64,000 nucleotides of DNA, from assembly GCA_015493635.1 (NCBI GenBank), contig WGCU01000081.1, forward strand, positions 1-64,000, written 5' to 3'. The notes beneath the pieces were generated by a model. The model saw only the letters and a list, made by a program, of their open reading frames with translations. It was not told the origin of the DNA and ran no database searches. Both the position numbers and the translations under genes were made by a program. Shown here piece after piece: positions 54,068-63,524 of this stretch. Origin of the DNA: Spirochaetaceae bacterium (GTDB taxonomy: Bacteria > Spirochaetota > Spirochaetia > B11-G9). Position 1 is the first letter of the stretch, and the number at the start of each line of letters is the position of its first letter.

Positions 54068-56581
54068 AAAGTAATCAATGCGTTCACCTTTATTGAGACT
54101 GGCGTATAGAGCGATCCTTTCGATATAAAATAATTCATTACATTCCTTTAGCCCGTATATTTCTTTTAGAACATACATAATGTTACTTAATTTTGTATTT
54201 GTTTCAGGGAGAAATATTTCCAATTTTTCTGATTCTTCATCATCCGTAATCTTAAGAGATATATCTCCATACACTGTTTTCTCAACATTTTTTTTGTGAA
54301 TATCCAGAAATCTTTCAAAATCTTCTTTTACCTTCACTATACTTATACTTGTTCTTTTTTTTAATCGAAGTTTATATCGCGATCCTGCATACAAAGACAT
54401 AAGAGATCTCTTCTTGTTACCTTTTACGTACGGTGGCAGCTTTTTACAATCAATAACCCGTATTCCTTCTGGAAGAAACCCATTCAGAACTTCCATACAC
54501 TTTTTTGTATTCTGCTCGACAGCGTTTAAAACTATAAAAGAACCTATTTCAGCAACCGATGATATACCGAGACTTAACGGATGGGCAAACTCAAGTTTAG
54601 GTTTTGGATTAAATCCATGAGAATATTCAAGATCTATGGATGACCGTTGCAGAGATTTTTGAAAAATATTCATAATGTTTATATGAGATAAAAATACAGC
54701 TTTACCAACTTTAATAAATTTAAAAATATATTTTATTGGCTGAAGTATTTCAGGGTAATGATGTATTTGTACCCCGCTCTTTTTATCCAATTTTTCAGAA
54801 CTATTATTTCGTGGCGTGACAGTATCATTACAAACACCGCATTTATACCGGCAATCAGGTTTACAGCCTTCAGTAAGTTCATTTTTTTGTGATTTTCTAT
54901 ACTCATATTCAATATATTTTTTATTGACTCCTAAATCAACAGTATCCCACGGTAGGCTGCAATCGGGAGATTTAGTTAAACACGTCTGACTCTCTATATC
55001 CCAATCAGCTTCAGAAAAGACTTTAGTCCAAATTTCTCTATCAAAGTACTCTGACCATGCTTCAAGCCGTGCTCCTCTTTTATATGCTTTATATATAAGG
55101 TTACCTACCCGTTCATCTCCCCTGGAAATTACTCCTTCGAGGAAGGAAACAAACGGAGTGTGATAACTTAATTTTACGTGAGGATTACGCTTGAATTTTG
55201 CTTTGAGCCATGTCAGTTTTCTATAAGATTCTTCAACTGTCAACTGACCGGACCATTGAAAAGGAGTGTGGGGTTTCGGAATAAAGGTACCGACATTAAC
55301 ATTAAGCCGCATTCCTGTAGCTTTCTGAACCGTATCTATAAATTCTGCTATCTTTTCTTCTTCAGACATCTTGCTTCCGCCTGTTACAGGCAGCCCGACC
55401 ATAAAATAAAACTTTGCAACTTTCCAACCGAGCTTCTTTGCTTCACGAAGAATTTCAACTGTCCTTTCAAGAGTAACTTCTTTATTTATACTGCGCTGCC
55501 AATCGGGATCCGGTGTTTCAACAGCAAACGTTAAGCCGCTCTTTCTGATAATTGCCAGATCCTGAAGTAAAGAAAGAGTAAAAGTATTTATTCGCAGCGA
55601 TGGAAGAGAAAAAGAGATATGTTTTCCACCGTACCTTGAATTTAATTCTTTAACAAGGTCACTTAAACCATTGTAATCTCCTGACGAGAGAGATGAAAGG
55701 GTAATCTCATTATATCCACATCCATTGATAAGAAAATCAGCTTCTTTTATGATATCTTTAACATCTTTCTGCCTGTAAGGACGGTAAAAAAATCCCGCAT
55801 GACAAAACCTGCAGTTATGAGGGCACCCTCTCATAATTTCGATAATTCCGTTATCCTGTACAGTAGTGATATTTGAAACAGGAATTCCTTCAAGTTTTTC
55901 TCTCGTTGCAAATCCATTCCACAAGGCTCTTTTTGCTGGAATATTTTTTTTATGCTTTCGATAAGTCCATATATTTTCCGAATCCTCAATAATCTTAAGA
56001 GCATCATTTCTTTTTCCGCCGGACTGCTTACTTTCACGTAATTTCACCAGTACTTTGGAAAAAGCATCTTCCGCTTCACCGATAAAAACTCCATCGAAAA
56101 ACTTTCCAAAAGGCAGCGGATTTGTTATTGCGGGACCACCTGCTATAATAAGAGGCTCATCGTCAGTTCGTTCCTCGTTCCAGATGGAAATTTTTCCAGC
56201 CTCTAAAATTGAAAGAATTGTTGTAGCACTCAGCTCATATCCAATTGTTATACCAAGCAAATCTAGTTCATACAGGGGCATACCGCTTTCAAGCGTATAC
56301 AACGGTATATCATTATCAATAAGTTCTTGTTCAAAATCTTTGTCTGGAGCAAAAACCCGTTCACATGATATGCCTTCAAGGGTATTGAATTCCCGGTAGA
56401 GTATTTTGACTGCTTGATTAGACATACCTATTTCGTAAAGGTCCGGGAAACAGAGTGCCATGGAATAATCATGCTTTCCACTCTTTTTTATACTTCCATA
56501 TTCACCACCAGTATATCTTCCCGGTAAACTAACATTGAGTAAAATATCATGTAGATCTTGTTCTGGTATAATTTTTTTCAT
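54056..56581 (-). CDS. Radical SAM protein fused to a DUF2344 domain
   Basis: The 841-residue product has an N-terminal B12-binding-like domain (about 1-200) and a radical SAM domain with the iron-sulfur motif C-P-H-N-C-R-F-C (C253, C257, C260). A second cysteine cluster follows (G-C-K-P-D-C-R-Y-K-C-G-V-C), then a C-terminal DUF2344-type domain (about 640-841, F-L-S-H-I-N-I-M and G-F-N-P-K-P-K-L). In many bacteria these are two proteins encoded next to each other, often near ribonuclease G or rod-shape genes. The reaction is unknown; an RNA or ribosome target is a guess. It abuts the rodA stop and closes the mre operon. Confidence 0.9.
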   Translation of the reverse strand: MKKIIPEQDLHDILLNVSLPGRYTGGEYGSIKKSGKHDYSMALCFPDLYEIGMSNQAVKILYREFNTLEGISCERVFAPDKDFEQELIDNDIPLYTLESGMPLYELDLLGITIGYELSATTILSILEAGKISIWNEERTDDEPLIIAGGPAITNPLPFGKFFDGVFIGEAEDAFSKVLVKLRESKQSGGKRNDALKIIEDSENIWTYRKHKKNIPAKRALWNGFATREKLEGIPVSNITTVQDNGIIEIMRGCPHNCRFCHAGFFYRPYRQKDVKDIIKEADFLINGCGYNEITLSSLSSGDYNGLSDLVKELNSRYGGKHISFSLPSLRINTFTLSLLQDLAIIRKSGLTFAVETPDPDWQRSINKEVTLERTVEILREAKKLGWKVAKFYFMVGLPVTGGSKMSEEEKIAEFIDTVQKATGMRLNVNVGTFIPKPHTPFQWSGQLTVEESYRKLTWLKAKFKRNPHVKLSYHTPFVSFLEGVISRGDERVGNLIYKAYKRGARLEAWSEYFDREIWTKVFSEADWDIESQTCLTKSPDCSLPWDTVDLGVNKKYIEYEYRKSQKNELTEGCKPDCRYKCGVCNDTVTPRNNSSEKLDKKSGVQIHHYPEILQPIKYIFKFIKVGKAVFLSHINIMNIFQKSLQRSSIDLEYSHGFNPKPKLEFAHPLSLGISSVAEIGSFIVLNAVEQNTKKCMEVLNGFLPEGIRVIDCKKLPPYVKGNKKRSLMSLYAGSRYKLRLKKRTSISIVKVKEDFERFLDIHKKNVEKTVYGDISLKITDDEESEKLEIFLPETNTKLSNIMYVLKEIYGLKECNELFYIERIALYASLNKGERIDYFSLL

Positions 56582-57892
56582 TTAATAACTAAATCTTTTA
56601 ATGTAAATATTTTCTATAATTCCAAGTGATATCATTACAGTCCATAATGAAGAGCCTCCATAAGAGAGAAAGAAAAGAGGAATCCCTGTAATAGGCATAA
56701 TACCTATAGCCATTCCAATATTAACAACAACATGAAAGAATATCATCGTTAGAATTCCAGTACCAAGTAAAATACCATAATTTTCTTTTGAATGTAGTAA
56801 AAGAATAAAACCCCTTACAATAATAACCCCAAAACCCAGGAGTACGAGAAAAGATCCGATAAACCCCCATTCTTCCGCCAGGATTGAAAATATAAAATCA
56901 GTGCTCTGCTGGGGAAGAAACCGATAATGACTCTGTGTACCCTTTAAAAAACCTTTACCGAACAATCCGCCGGATCCCACTGCAGTAATAGACTGAATAA
57001 TGTTCCAACCAGTCCCTTTCGGATCTATATACGGATTTAAAAAAACAATAAGCCGCATTATCTGATATTCTTTTAAAACAATACGGACACCTATTGATCC
57101 AGCTAACCCTGTGAGAATAGAAGAAACAATGTAGGAGAACCAGTAAAAATATCTTTTTTTTGTTGACAGATATCCAACTAGTGAAATAATCAGTATTGCC
57201 GCAATTGAAAAGAAAAGAATTTTAATAATATCCATGGAAACAAATATTCTGGCAATCCCAATATCACTTTTTACAAAATATTTAACCCAGGAAGGGAAAA
57301 CTCCCAGGAAAACCATCAAAACACCTGATATTAACAGAAAGAAAAGATATCTTCGCTTGATACCTGCTACATAAGCAACAAGAAAAAATATTGGCAGGAA
57401 AACGAGAGCCGTACCCATATCGGGTTGTGCCAAAATAAGAAGAAAAGGGAGAAGCGTCAGTAAAATTCCTATAAGAAAAGTTCGAAACTCAAGAATATTT
57501 TTACGATGCTTATCAAAATAATCAGCTAAAATCATCATGGTTGAAATTTTAGCAAATTCAGAAGGCTGTATGCCAAAACCAAAAAAACCAAGCCAGGATC
57601 GTGCCCCATTAACTTTTCTACCGACAGCTAACGTTATAAGGAGTAAAATTATGGTAAAAAAATAAAAATAATATGTCCATCTTCTTAACATAAGATAATC
57701 AGTAAACATTACAAGAAAAAAGAGTACAAGCCCTGTTACAATCCATATGCTCTGCATAATGTACTCATGGGAGACATTCTGTCCTGTTGAGGTGATGCCG
57801 CTTGAATAGATAAACAACAAACCGAAAACCATAAGCATCAGCGAAGACAAAAATATCGGGATGTCAAAACTGAAAAACGACTTCCCTTTCAC
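56582..57892 (-). CDS. rodA: Rod-shape peptidoglycan polymerase RodA
   Basis: RodA is the SEDS-family glycosyltransferase that polymerises glycan strands in the elongation machine. The 436-residue protein has about ten membrane helices, W-L-G-F-F-G-F-G-I-Q-P-S-E-F-A-K, A-Q-P-D-M-G-T-A-L-V, and the C-terminal G-I-P-L-F-F-L-S-Y-G-G-S-S. It is longer than the usual 370 residues, mainly from an extra hydrophobic stretch in the middle (about 185-265). GTG 57892 overlaps the mrdA stop and has AAGGAGG just upstream. Confidence 0.94.
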   Translation of the reverse strand: MKGKSFFSFDIPIFLSSLMLMVFGLLFIYSSGITSTGQNVSHEYIMQSIWIVTGLVLFFLVMFTDYLMLRRWTYYFYFFTIILLLITLAVGRKVNGARSWLGFFGFGIQPSEFAKISTMMILADYFDKHRKNILEFRTFLIGILLTLLPFLLILAQPDMGTALVFLPIFFLVAYVAGIKRRYLFFLLISGVLMVFLGVFPSWVKYFVKSDIGIARIFVSMDIIKILFFSIAAILIISLVGYLSTKKRYFYWFSYIVSSILTGLAGSIGVRIVLKEYQIMRLIVFLNPYIDPKGTGWNIIQSITAVGSGGLFGKGFLKGTQSHYRFLPQQSTDFIFSILAEEWGFIGSFLVLLGFGVIIVRGFILLLHSKENYGILLGTGILTMIFFHVVVNIGMAIGIMPITGIPLFFLSYGGSSLWTVMISLGIIENIYIKRFSY

Positions 57893-59757
57893 TCAACCTC
57901 CTTCTTGTTTCGGAGCCATCCCCAATGAAGAGAATCTATAGCTTCATCGTACGTTTCTCCTGCAAAAATACCCTGGAATATGATGTTGGCAGCGCGTACA
58001 GCCCACCATTCCCATTTATTTGTCGCTTCCACCATGGTGACAACAACAACTTGATCTTTGGGATCAGCTCCATATGGACCATTCGCGACAAACCAGGCAT
58101 TCCATCTGTCTTTAAGACCGACTTCGCCAGTTCCAGTCTTTCCGGCTATGTTTACCGCTTTTGTCGTAATAACAACTTTGGCTGTTCCGTCCGTAATAAC
58201 ACCCCGTAAATATTTTTGAATGGTTGAAAAATTCTGCTCAGTAATACTTGATGTTTTCAGTATTTCAGGTTTTATCTTTTTCAGGACCTTACCTGTAACC
58301 GGATCCCGTATCTCTTTTAAAATATGAGGTTTATAGATAATTCCTTTGTTGACTGTCATGGCAAGCATATCCGCCATCTGGAGGGGTGTTACATTTAAAT
58401 ATCCCTGTCCAATGGAGGTATTGACCGTATCTCCCCCTACCCACTTGGTATTAAACATTTTTTCTTTCCATGCAGGAGTTGGAACAAGACCTTTTATTTC
58501 GCCGGGAAGATCAATCTTTGTAAGACTTCCATATCCAAACTTTCTCGCGAAATCAGAAATAACATTTATCCCGAGATAATCAAGACCGAGGGTATAGAAG
58601 TATACGTCACATGACTGTGCCAGAGCTTCAGGTAGATCAAGAGGTCCGTGGCCCTCTTTTTTCCAGCAGTCAAACGTACGATTACCCACTCTAATGCTGC
58701 CGTTACACGTAATTGTTTTATCAATGGGAAAAGCCCTCTCTTCAAGGTCTGCTGTAGTCATAATTATTTTAAAGGTTGAAGCAGGAGCATATGCAGACTG
58801 AATTGCTCTGTTCAAAAAAGGATGTTTGGGATCAAGAGCCTTCTCCCGGTAATATTCTTTCGCTTTCTGTGTATAAAATATATTTGGATCAAACCACGGA
58901 TATGAAACCATTGCCAGGATTTCTCCGGATGCGGGTTTAAGAACTACTACAGATCCCATTCGTGCTCCGAGAGCTTCTTCTGCAAGTCTTTGGATATGTC
59001 TGTCAATGGTAAGGACAAGAGTCTTGCCATTCTGAGGAGGAATATCATCCATTTTCCGGTTTGCTATCTTCCGTCCCTTTACATCTACTGTTTTAAACTG
59101 TTCTCCATCCTTCCCCCGCAAAAGTACGTCATATTCTTTTTCAATACCACTTTTACCAATTTGAGAGTTTAAACTGTATCCCTTGTTATAGAGTACTTGG
59201 TACTCTTCTACCGTTATATCACCAACATAACCAAGAATGTGTGTTAATGAATCTTTATACAAATAGTTCCTGATTGGTTTACTGTTCCATGTTACACCGG
59301 GAAAATCCTCTTTATGCTCAGCAATGTACCCCACTTTATGGAGGTCTACACCACTTTTTACTTCCAGTGGTTGAAAAAGATGCCTATAACTGGAAGTTAT
59401 TTTCTTCTTAATATCAGACACCGGTATAGAGAACAGTTTAGCAAGCCGTTTTATGGTTTGATTCAATGTCCTATCGTCTAGTTCTCCCGGGGTAATATTT
59501 ACAGCAAAAGAATCTATATTTATAACGAGGGGTTTATCTGTATTACGGTCAAAGATTTCTCCCCGTTGGGCTGGTATAGGGAGTGCCCGGACAGAAATGT
59601 TCCTGGCTCTGTCCTGATATTTTAATTTATTTAGAACCTGTAGATTAAAAAGGTACAGAACAAAGAAAATAAATATACCAATGACAGAAACTATAATAAT
59701 AATTATCCTATGTTTTGTATTACTGTTTTCCATCTTATTATATTGATCTACTTTCAT
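57889..59757 (-). CDS. mrdA: Penicillin-binding protein 2 (elongation transpeptidase)
   Basis: PBP2 crosslinks peptidoglycan made by RodA. The 622-residue protein has one N-terminal membrane helix (about 20-42), a pedestal domain (R-G-E-I-F-D-R), and a transpeptidase domain with the active-site serine in A-S-T-F-K (about residue 325), the second motif S-C-D, and G-K-T-G-T-G (about residue 540). Start is ATG 59757, overlapping the mreD end by 20 bases, or ATG 59733. All three catalytic motifs are intact. Confidence 0.95.
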   Translation of the reverse strand: MKVDQYNKMENSNTKHRIIIIIVSVIGIFIFFVLYLFNLQVLNKLKYQDRARNISVRALPIPAQRGEIFDRNTDKPLVINIDSFAVNITPGELDDRTLNQTIKRLAKLFSIPVSDIKKKITSSYRHLFQPLEVKSGVDLHKVGYIAEHKEDFPGVTWNSKPIRNYLYKDSLTHILGYVGDITVEEYQVLYNKGYSLNSQIGKSGIEKEYDVLLRGKDGEQFKTVDVKGRKIANRKMDDIPPQNGKTLVLTIDRHIQRLAEEALGARMGSVVVLKPASGEILAMVSYPWFDPNIFYTQKAKEYYREKALDPKHPFLNRAIQSAYAPASTFKIIMTTADLEERAFPIDKTITCNGSIRVGNRTFDCWKKEGHGPLDLPEALAQSCDVYFYTLGLDYLGINVISDFARKFGYGSLTKIDLPGEIKGLVPTPAWKEKMFNTKWVGGDTVNTSIGQGYLNVTPLQMADMLAMTVNKGIIYKPHILKEIRDPVTGKVLKKIKPEILKTSSITEQNFSTIQKYLRGVITDGTAKVVITTKAVNIAGKTGTGEVGLKDRWNAWFVANGPYGADPKDQVVVVTMVEATNKWEWWAVRAANIIFQGIFAGETYDEAIDSLHWGWLRNKKEVE

Positions 59758-60244
59758 AGTCAGCAGGGATGAGTTTTGTTACTTTTAAAAGTAACAAAAC
59801 AAAAGGTGTCAATAGAATATTCATTATCAATTGAAATAGAAGAGCAGTGTCAAAAACCATGGGAGCATTACGAGGAATAAAAATAATAAGAAGAATATAC
59901 ATAATTACTGCTTTAAAGAGATTAAAGAAACCAACAAGTATAACAGGTGTTATCACTGGATCCAGGAATATTTTACCTTTGGTCACTCCCGCTAAATATC
60001 CTGTTAATGTCCGGACAAAGGTATTAAAACCGGGAGGAGCCAATGTAAGAAAGTCTTCAACCAGACCGGCAGCAGCTCCAAATAATTCTCCTCTCAACGT
60101 ACCGAAATAATTAGAAAAAATAACCATAACAATAAGAACAAAGTCAGGTTTAGCACCAAAAATTTCGATATTTTTTAGAATTGTCGTTTGTAGAATAACA
60201 AGCGTTACAAGAACAAGTGGAGAAGAAAGAGAATACTTTCTCAT
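59738..60244 (-). CDS. mreD: Rod-shape-determining protein MreD
   Basis: MreD is a small membrane component of the elongation complex. The 168-residue protein has five or so membrane helices, matching the family in length and hydrophobicity (L-V-L-V-T-L-V-I-L-Q, F-G-A-K-P-D-F-V-L-I-V-M). Sequence motifs are weak in this family, so its position between mreC and mrdA is the main support. Its ATG overlaps the mreC stop (ATGA). Confidence 0.88.
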   Translation of the reverse strand: MRKYSLSSPLVLVTLVILQTTILKNIEIFGAKPDFVLIVMVIFSNYFGTLRGELFGAAAGLVEDFLTLAPPGFNTFVRTLTGYLAGVTKGKIFLDPVITPVILVGFFNLFKAVIMYILLIIFIPRNAPMVFDTALLFQLIMNILLTPFVLLLLKVTKLIPADYESRSI

Positions 60245-61086
60245 TTTTTTTCTCCTGTTAGGATAAAAACATATTCCAACCTTGAAAAATCAATTATCGG
60301 TTCAAGAAAAAGCTGCAGGGAAGGCTGCCACTCCGGGGTTTGCATTTCTCTGACTCTTCCTATATATAATCCTTCAGGGTATATTGATTCAACTCCGGAC
60401 GTAACAACAATATCTCCAAACTTCACCTTTTCTTTTGCTTGTTTCTTTATGTAATTCATTATCAGAAAACCATACTTGTCCCCTTCTCCATTCACAAGAC
60501 CTTCATAGCGGCTTTTTAACATACGTGCACTGACATACGAATCTCTTGAAAATACGGGAAGGACTTTTGACGTATACGCTGTAACAGCAGCAATCCTCCC
60601 AACAAGCCCCTGAAAACCATCCTGAAAAGCAACCACAGGCATGTTTCTGTGAATACCGCTCTTGGATCCTTTATCTAGAACCATCGTTCTGAATAATTTT
60701 CCAGGTTCCTGAGCAATTATCTGAGATGAAATAAAAGTAACATTTAATGTTTGTGAATATCCAATTTGCGCTCTCAGCCTTTGATTTTCAAGCCTGAGCT
60801 CATGTATGTCACGCTGTAATACCTGGTAATCAGCAACTTTATCACGTAAAGAGCTGTATTTACTTTTTAATTTTTTTAATTCACTTATGGAAGTAATCGT
60901 TCCACTAAAAAACGTGGATACTTTCGATACCCCAATCTGGAAAAGTGAAAAAAAAGATGCACCAATCTCATGGGATTGAATTTTTATATTCCCTACTGAT
61001 AGAGAGATCGATGTCAAAGAGACAACCAAAATTACAATGAGGACGAGAATACTCAGATGTTTAGAAACATAATTATTAAATCTCAT
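60241..61086 (-). CDS. mreC: Rod-shape-determining protein MreC
   Basis: MreC is the periplasmic scaffold that activates PBP2/RodA. The 281-residue protein has one N-terminal membrane helix (about 10-30), a coiled coil (about 65-105), and a beta-rich domain with V-A-F-Q-D-G-F-Q-G-L-V-G-R and the D-I-V-V-T-S-G segment. Length is typical. It begins 16 bases after mreB, directly beyond a small hairpin. Confidence 0.93.
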   Translation of the reverse strand: MRFNNYVSKHLSILVLIVILVVSLTSISLSVGNIKIQSHEIGASFFSLFQIGVSKVSTFFSGTITSISELKKLKSKYSSLRDKVADYQVLQRDIHELRLENQRLRAQIGYSQTLNVTFISSQIIAQEPGKLFRTMVLDKGSKSGIHRNMPVVAFQDGFQGLVGRIAAVTAYTSKVLPVFSRDSYVSARMLKSRYEGLVNGEGDKYGFLIMNYIKKQAKEKVKFGDIVVTSGVESIYPEGLYIGRVREMQTPEWQPSLQLFLEPIIDFSRLEYVFILTGEKK

Positions 61087-61103
61087 GGAAAAGACAGTTT
61101 TCC
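61087..61103 (-). other. Small inverted repeat between mreB and mreC
   Basis: In the mreB-mreC gap, reading the minus strand, GGAAAA pairs with TTTTCC around a five-base loop (6-bp stem, 61103-61087). It spans from the mreB stop codon to the base before the mreC ATG. The only purine-rich ribosome-site candidate, AGGAAA, lies in its left arm, so folding could lower mreC translation relative to mreB. Confidence 0.35.
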
Positions 61104-62146
61104 TACGTATTCAGATAATTATAGATGGTTTTTGTACTTGTCGCGTTTTTTGAATGCTCAAAGTACATACCTGCGCCATTTGCAACACACAGGAGCGGGT
61201 CTTCCGCAAGAATTACCGGAACTCCAGTTTCTTTTGAAATAAGTTTTGGAAGGCCCTTCAACAGAGAGCCGCCGCCCGTCATTATGATACCCCGTTCCAC
61301 AATGTCAGCAGCCAGTTCAGGAGGAGTCTGACCAAGGGTTTTTTTAATTTCCTCAACAATGGCAGTTATCGGTTCTTGTAATGCTTCTCTTACTTCTACA
61401 CTGTCAACTTCAAGTCTTCTAGGTAAACCGGTTATAGCATCAGTTCCTTTCAGCTCCATTTTTTCAATTTTCTTTTCTGCAGTCGCATTGCCGATTTTCA
61501 TTTTTAAGTTTTCTGCTGATTGTTCACCTATTATTAAGTTATGAACGGTACGGACATGCTTTATTATAGCTTCATCAAACTCATCTCCTCCCAGCCGTAT
61601 TGCATTAGTAACAACCATACCTCCGAGAGAAATAACAGATATTTCAGTAGTTCCTCCACCTATATCACAGACCATGTGCCCTGCAGGCTCAAATATTGGA
61701 ATATTTGCACCAATGGCCGCTGCAAGAGATTCTTCAATAACATGAACCTCCCGTGCTCCTGCTTTATATGCGCTCTCTTCTACAGCGCGTCTCTCTACCT
61801 CAGTTATACACGTTGGGACCCCGATAACCATGCGGGGTTTTACAAACCATCTCCGTGGAATAACTTTAGCAATAAAATAGCGTATCATTTTTTCAGTGGT
61901 TTCAAGATCAGCAATAACCCCGTCACGCAAAGGCCTGATAGCAATAATATCACCGGGAGTTTTCCACAGCATTCTTTTAGCTTCAGTACCGACGGCAACA
62001 ACTTTTTTTGTCCCCCGTTCTACAGCGACCACGGAGGGTTCGCTTACAACAATACCCTTGCCTTTCACAAAAATAAGAGTATTACATGTCCCGAGATCAA
62101 TACCAATATCAGTTGAGAATAAATCCGACATTTTTTTTCTAGCCAT
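61103..62146 (-). CDS. mreB: Rod-shape-determining actin homologue MreB
   Basis: MreB forms membrane-bound actin-like filaments that guide cell-wall elongation. The 347-residue protein has the phosphate loop G-I-D-L-G-T-C-N-T, the second loop [10 protein letters not shown], and the adenosine motif I-M-T-G-G-G-S-L-L. Length matches the family. TAGGAG lies six bases before the ATG. It is followed by mreC, mreD, mrdA, rodA, so filaments and synthases are made together. Confidence 0.97.
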   Translation of the reverse strand: MARKKMSDLFSTDIGIDLGTCNTLIFVKGKGIVVSEPSVVAVERGTKKVVAVGTEAKRMLWKTPGDIIAIRPLRDGVIADLETTEKMIRYFIAKVIPRRWFVKPRMVIGVPTCITEVERRAVEESAYKAGAREVHVIEESLAAAIGANIPIFEPAGHMVCDIGGGTTEISVISLGGMVVTNAIRLGGDEFDEAIIKHVRTVHNLIIGEQSAENLKMKIGNATAEKKIEKMELKGTDAITGLPRRLEVDSVEVREALQEPITAIVEEIKKTLGQTPPELAADIVERGIIMTGGGSLLKGLPKLISKETGVPVILAEDPLLCVANGAGMYFEHSKNATSTKTIYNYLNT

Positions 62147-62165
62147 AGTACGCTCCTACCGTAGT

Positions 62166-63119
62166 TTAATAAAGCCTCAACAGCGCACCATAATGTGAAG
62201 GATCAATTTCCAAAGCCTTCCTCCATTCGGCACGGGCTTTTACTTTCTTATGTAATTTAGAATAAATCTCACCTAAATAATAGTGTGCATCAGCAGAATT
62301 CCGATTTTTTTCAAGTATTTTATTGTATTGATCTTCAGCTTTGATAAGTTCATTCTTATCAAGAAAAATCTTTCCCAATAAAAATCTGCTTTTTTGCTCT
62401 ATTGAAAAATCATGTGTGTTATTAAGCGCTTCATTAAGATATCTTTCTGAGGTTGATGAATCCTCCATTTTATAGTAGGTCTGTCCCAGAACAAGATAGA
62501 GCATATCATCCGGTTTCTTCGCAAGTGCTTTAAGAAAATAACCAATCGCGTTTTTATACATCCCAAGTTCACCATAAGCCATCCCCAGATACTTGTAGCT
62601 GTCATCCTGAATAAATCCGGCATCAATAGATTTTTTCAGATATTCTATGGAGAGATCCAGATAATAGCGGCCCTTGTTGTAATATGCCTTTCCAAGAATG
62701 TAGTCTACTTTACTCTGAAGAGGTATCGGATGTAACAAAAGTACCTGCCGTAAATAAAAAATAGATTTATTTAAAAGGGGTATTTTTTCTTCCATGGTAA
62801 ACTGGCCTACAGCCAGATAGAAGTAGGAAAATCCTCCATAGACGAGAGCTTTTGGATCAAATGGTTTCAAAGCTATTTTTTGATCACATTTTTCCGCAAG
62901 TTTTTTGTAATCCCCTTTCTGCCATAATTGTTCATATGTTTTCTGTACTGCGGCAGGTTCTTTACTCTTTGACGAATTCACGGGTTCTTTTAACACCAGA
63001 TAAAGCAATGCACCTCCGCCGGCAATACATATGAGAATAAGAATCAACAGCCATCTTTTTTTTGACGGCTTGTGATAGTAATTTGAATGTGCACGAAACC
63101 TGTTTTCTGGAATTATCAT
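62166..63119 (-). CDS. Membrane-anchored TPR protein leading the mre operon
   Basis: From ATG 63119 the 317-residue product has one membrane helix near residues 23-45 (L-L-I-L-I-L-I-C-I-A-G-G-G) and then six or more TPR motifs (for example A-L-A-K-K-P-D-D-M-L-Y-L-V-L-G and D-A-H-Y-Y-L-G-E-I-Y-S-K-L). The frame opens upstream to 63227, but that part overlaps the 3' end of RNase P RNA and is unlikely to be coding. A GAGG lies very close to the ATG (one base apart), so the exact start is unsure. Its place before mreB hints at an elongation-complex role. Confidence 0.78.
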   Translation of the reverse strand: MIIPENRFRAHSNYYHKPSKKRWLLILILICIAGGGALLYLVLKEPVNSSKSKEPAAVQKTYEQLWQKGDYKKLAEKCDQKIALKPFDPKALVYGGFSYFYLAVGQFTMEEKIPLLNKSIFYLRQVLLLHPIPLQSKVDYILGKAYYNKGRYYLDLSIEYLKKSIDAGFIQDDSYKYLGMAYGELGMYKNAIGYFLKALAKKPDDMLYLVLGQTYYKMEDSSTSERYLNEALNNTHDFSIEQKSRFLLGKIFLDKNELIKAEDQYNKILEKNRNSADAHYYLGEIYSKLHKKVKARAEWRKALEIDPSHYGALLRLY

Positions 63120-63154
63120 ACCTCTGAAACCTAATAACCTGTTATAAATATAAA

Positions 63155-63517
<363 letters not shown>

Positions 63518-63524
63518 TAAAGAT

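Noticed and set aside
61541-62116. A 191-codon plus-strand frame over mreB
   Set aside because: It is the complement of the conserved MreB frame, with no recognisable product.
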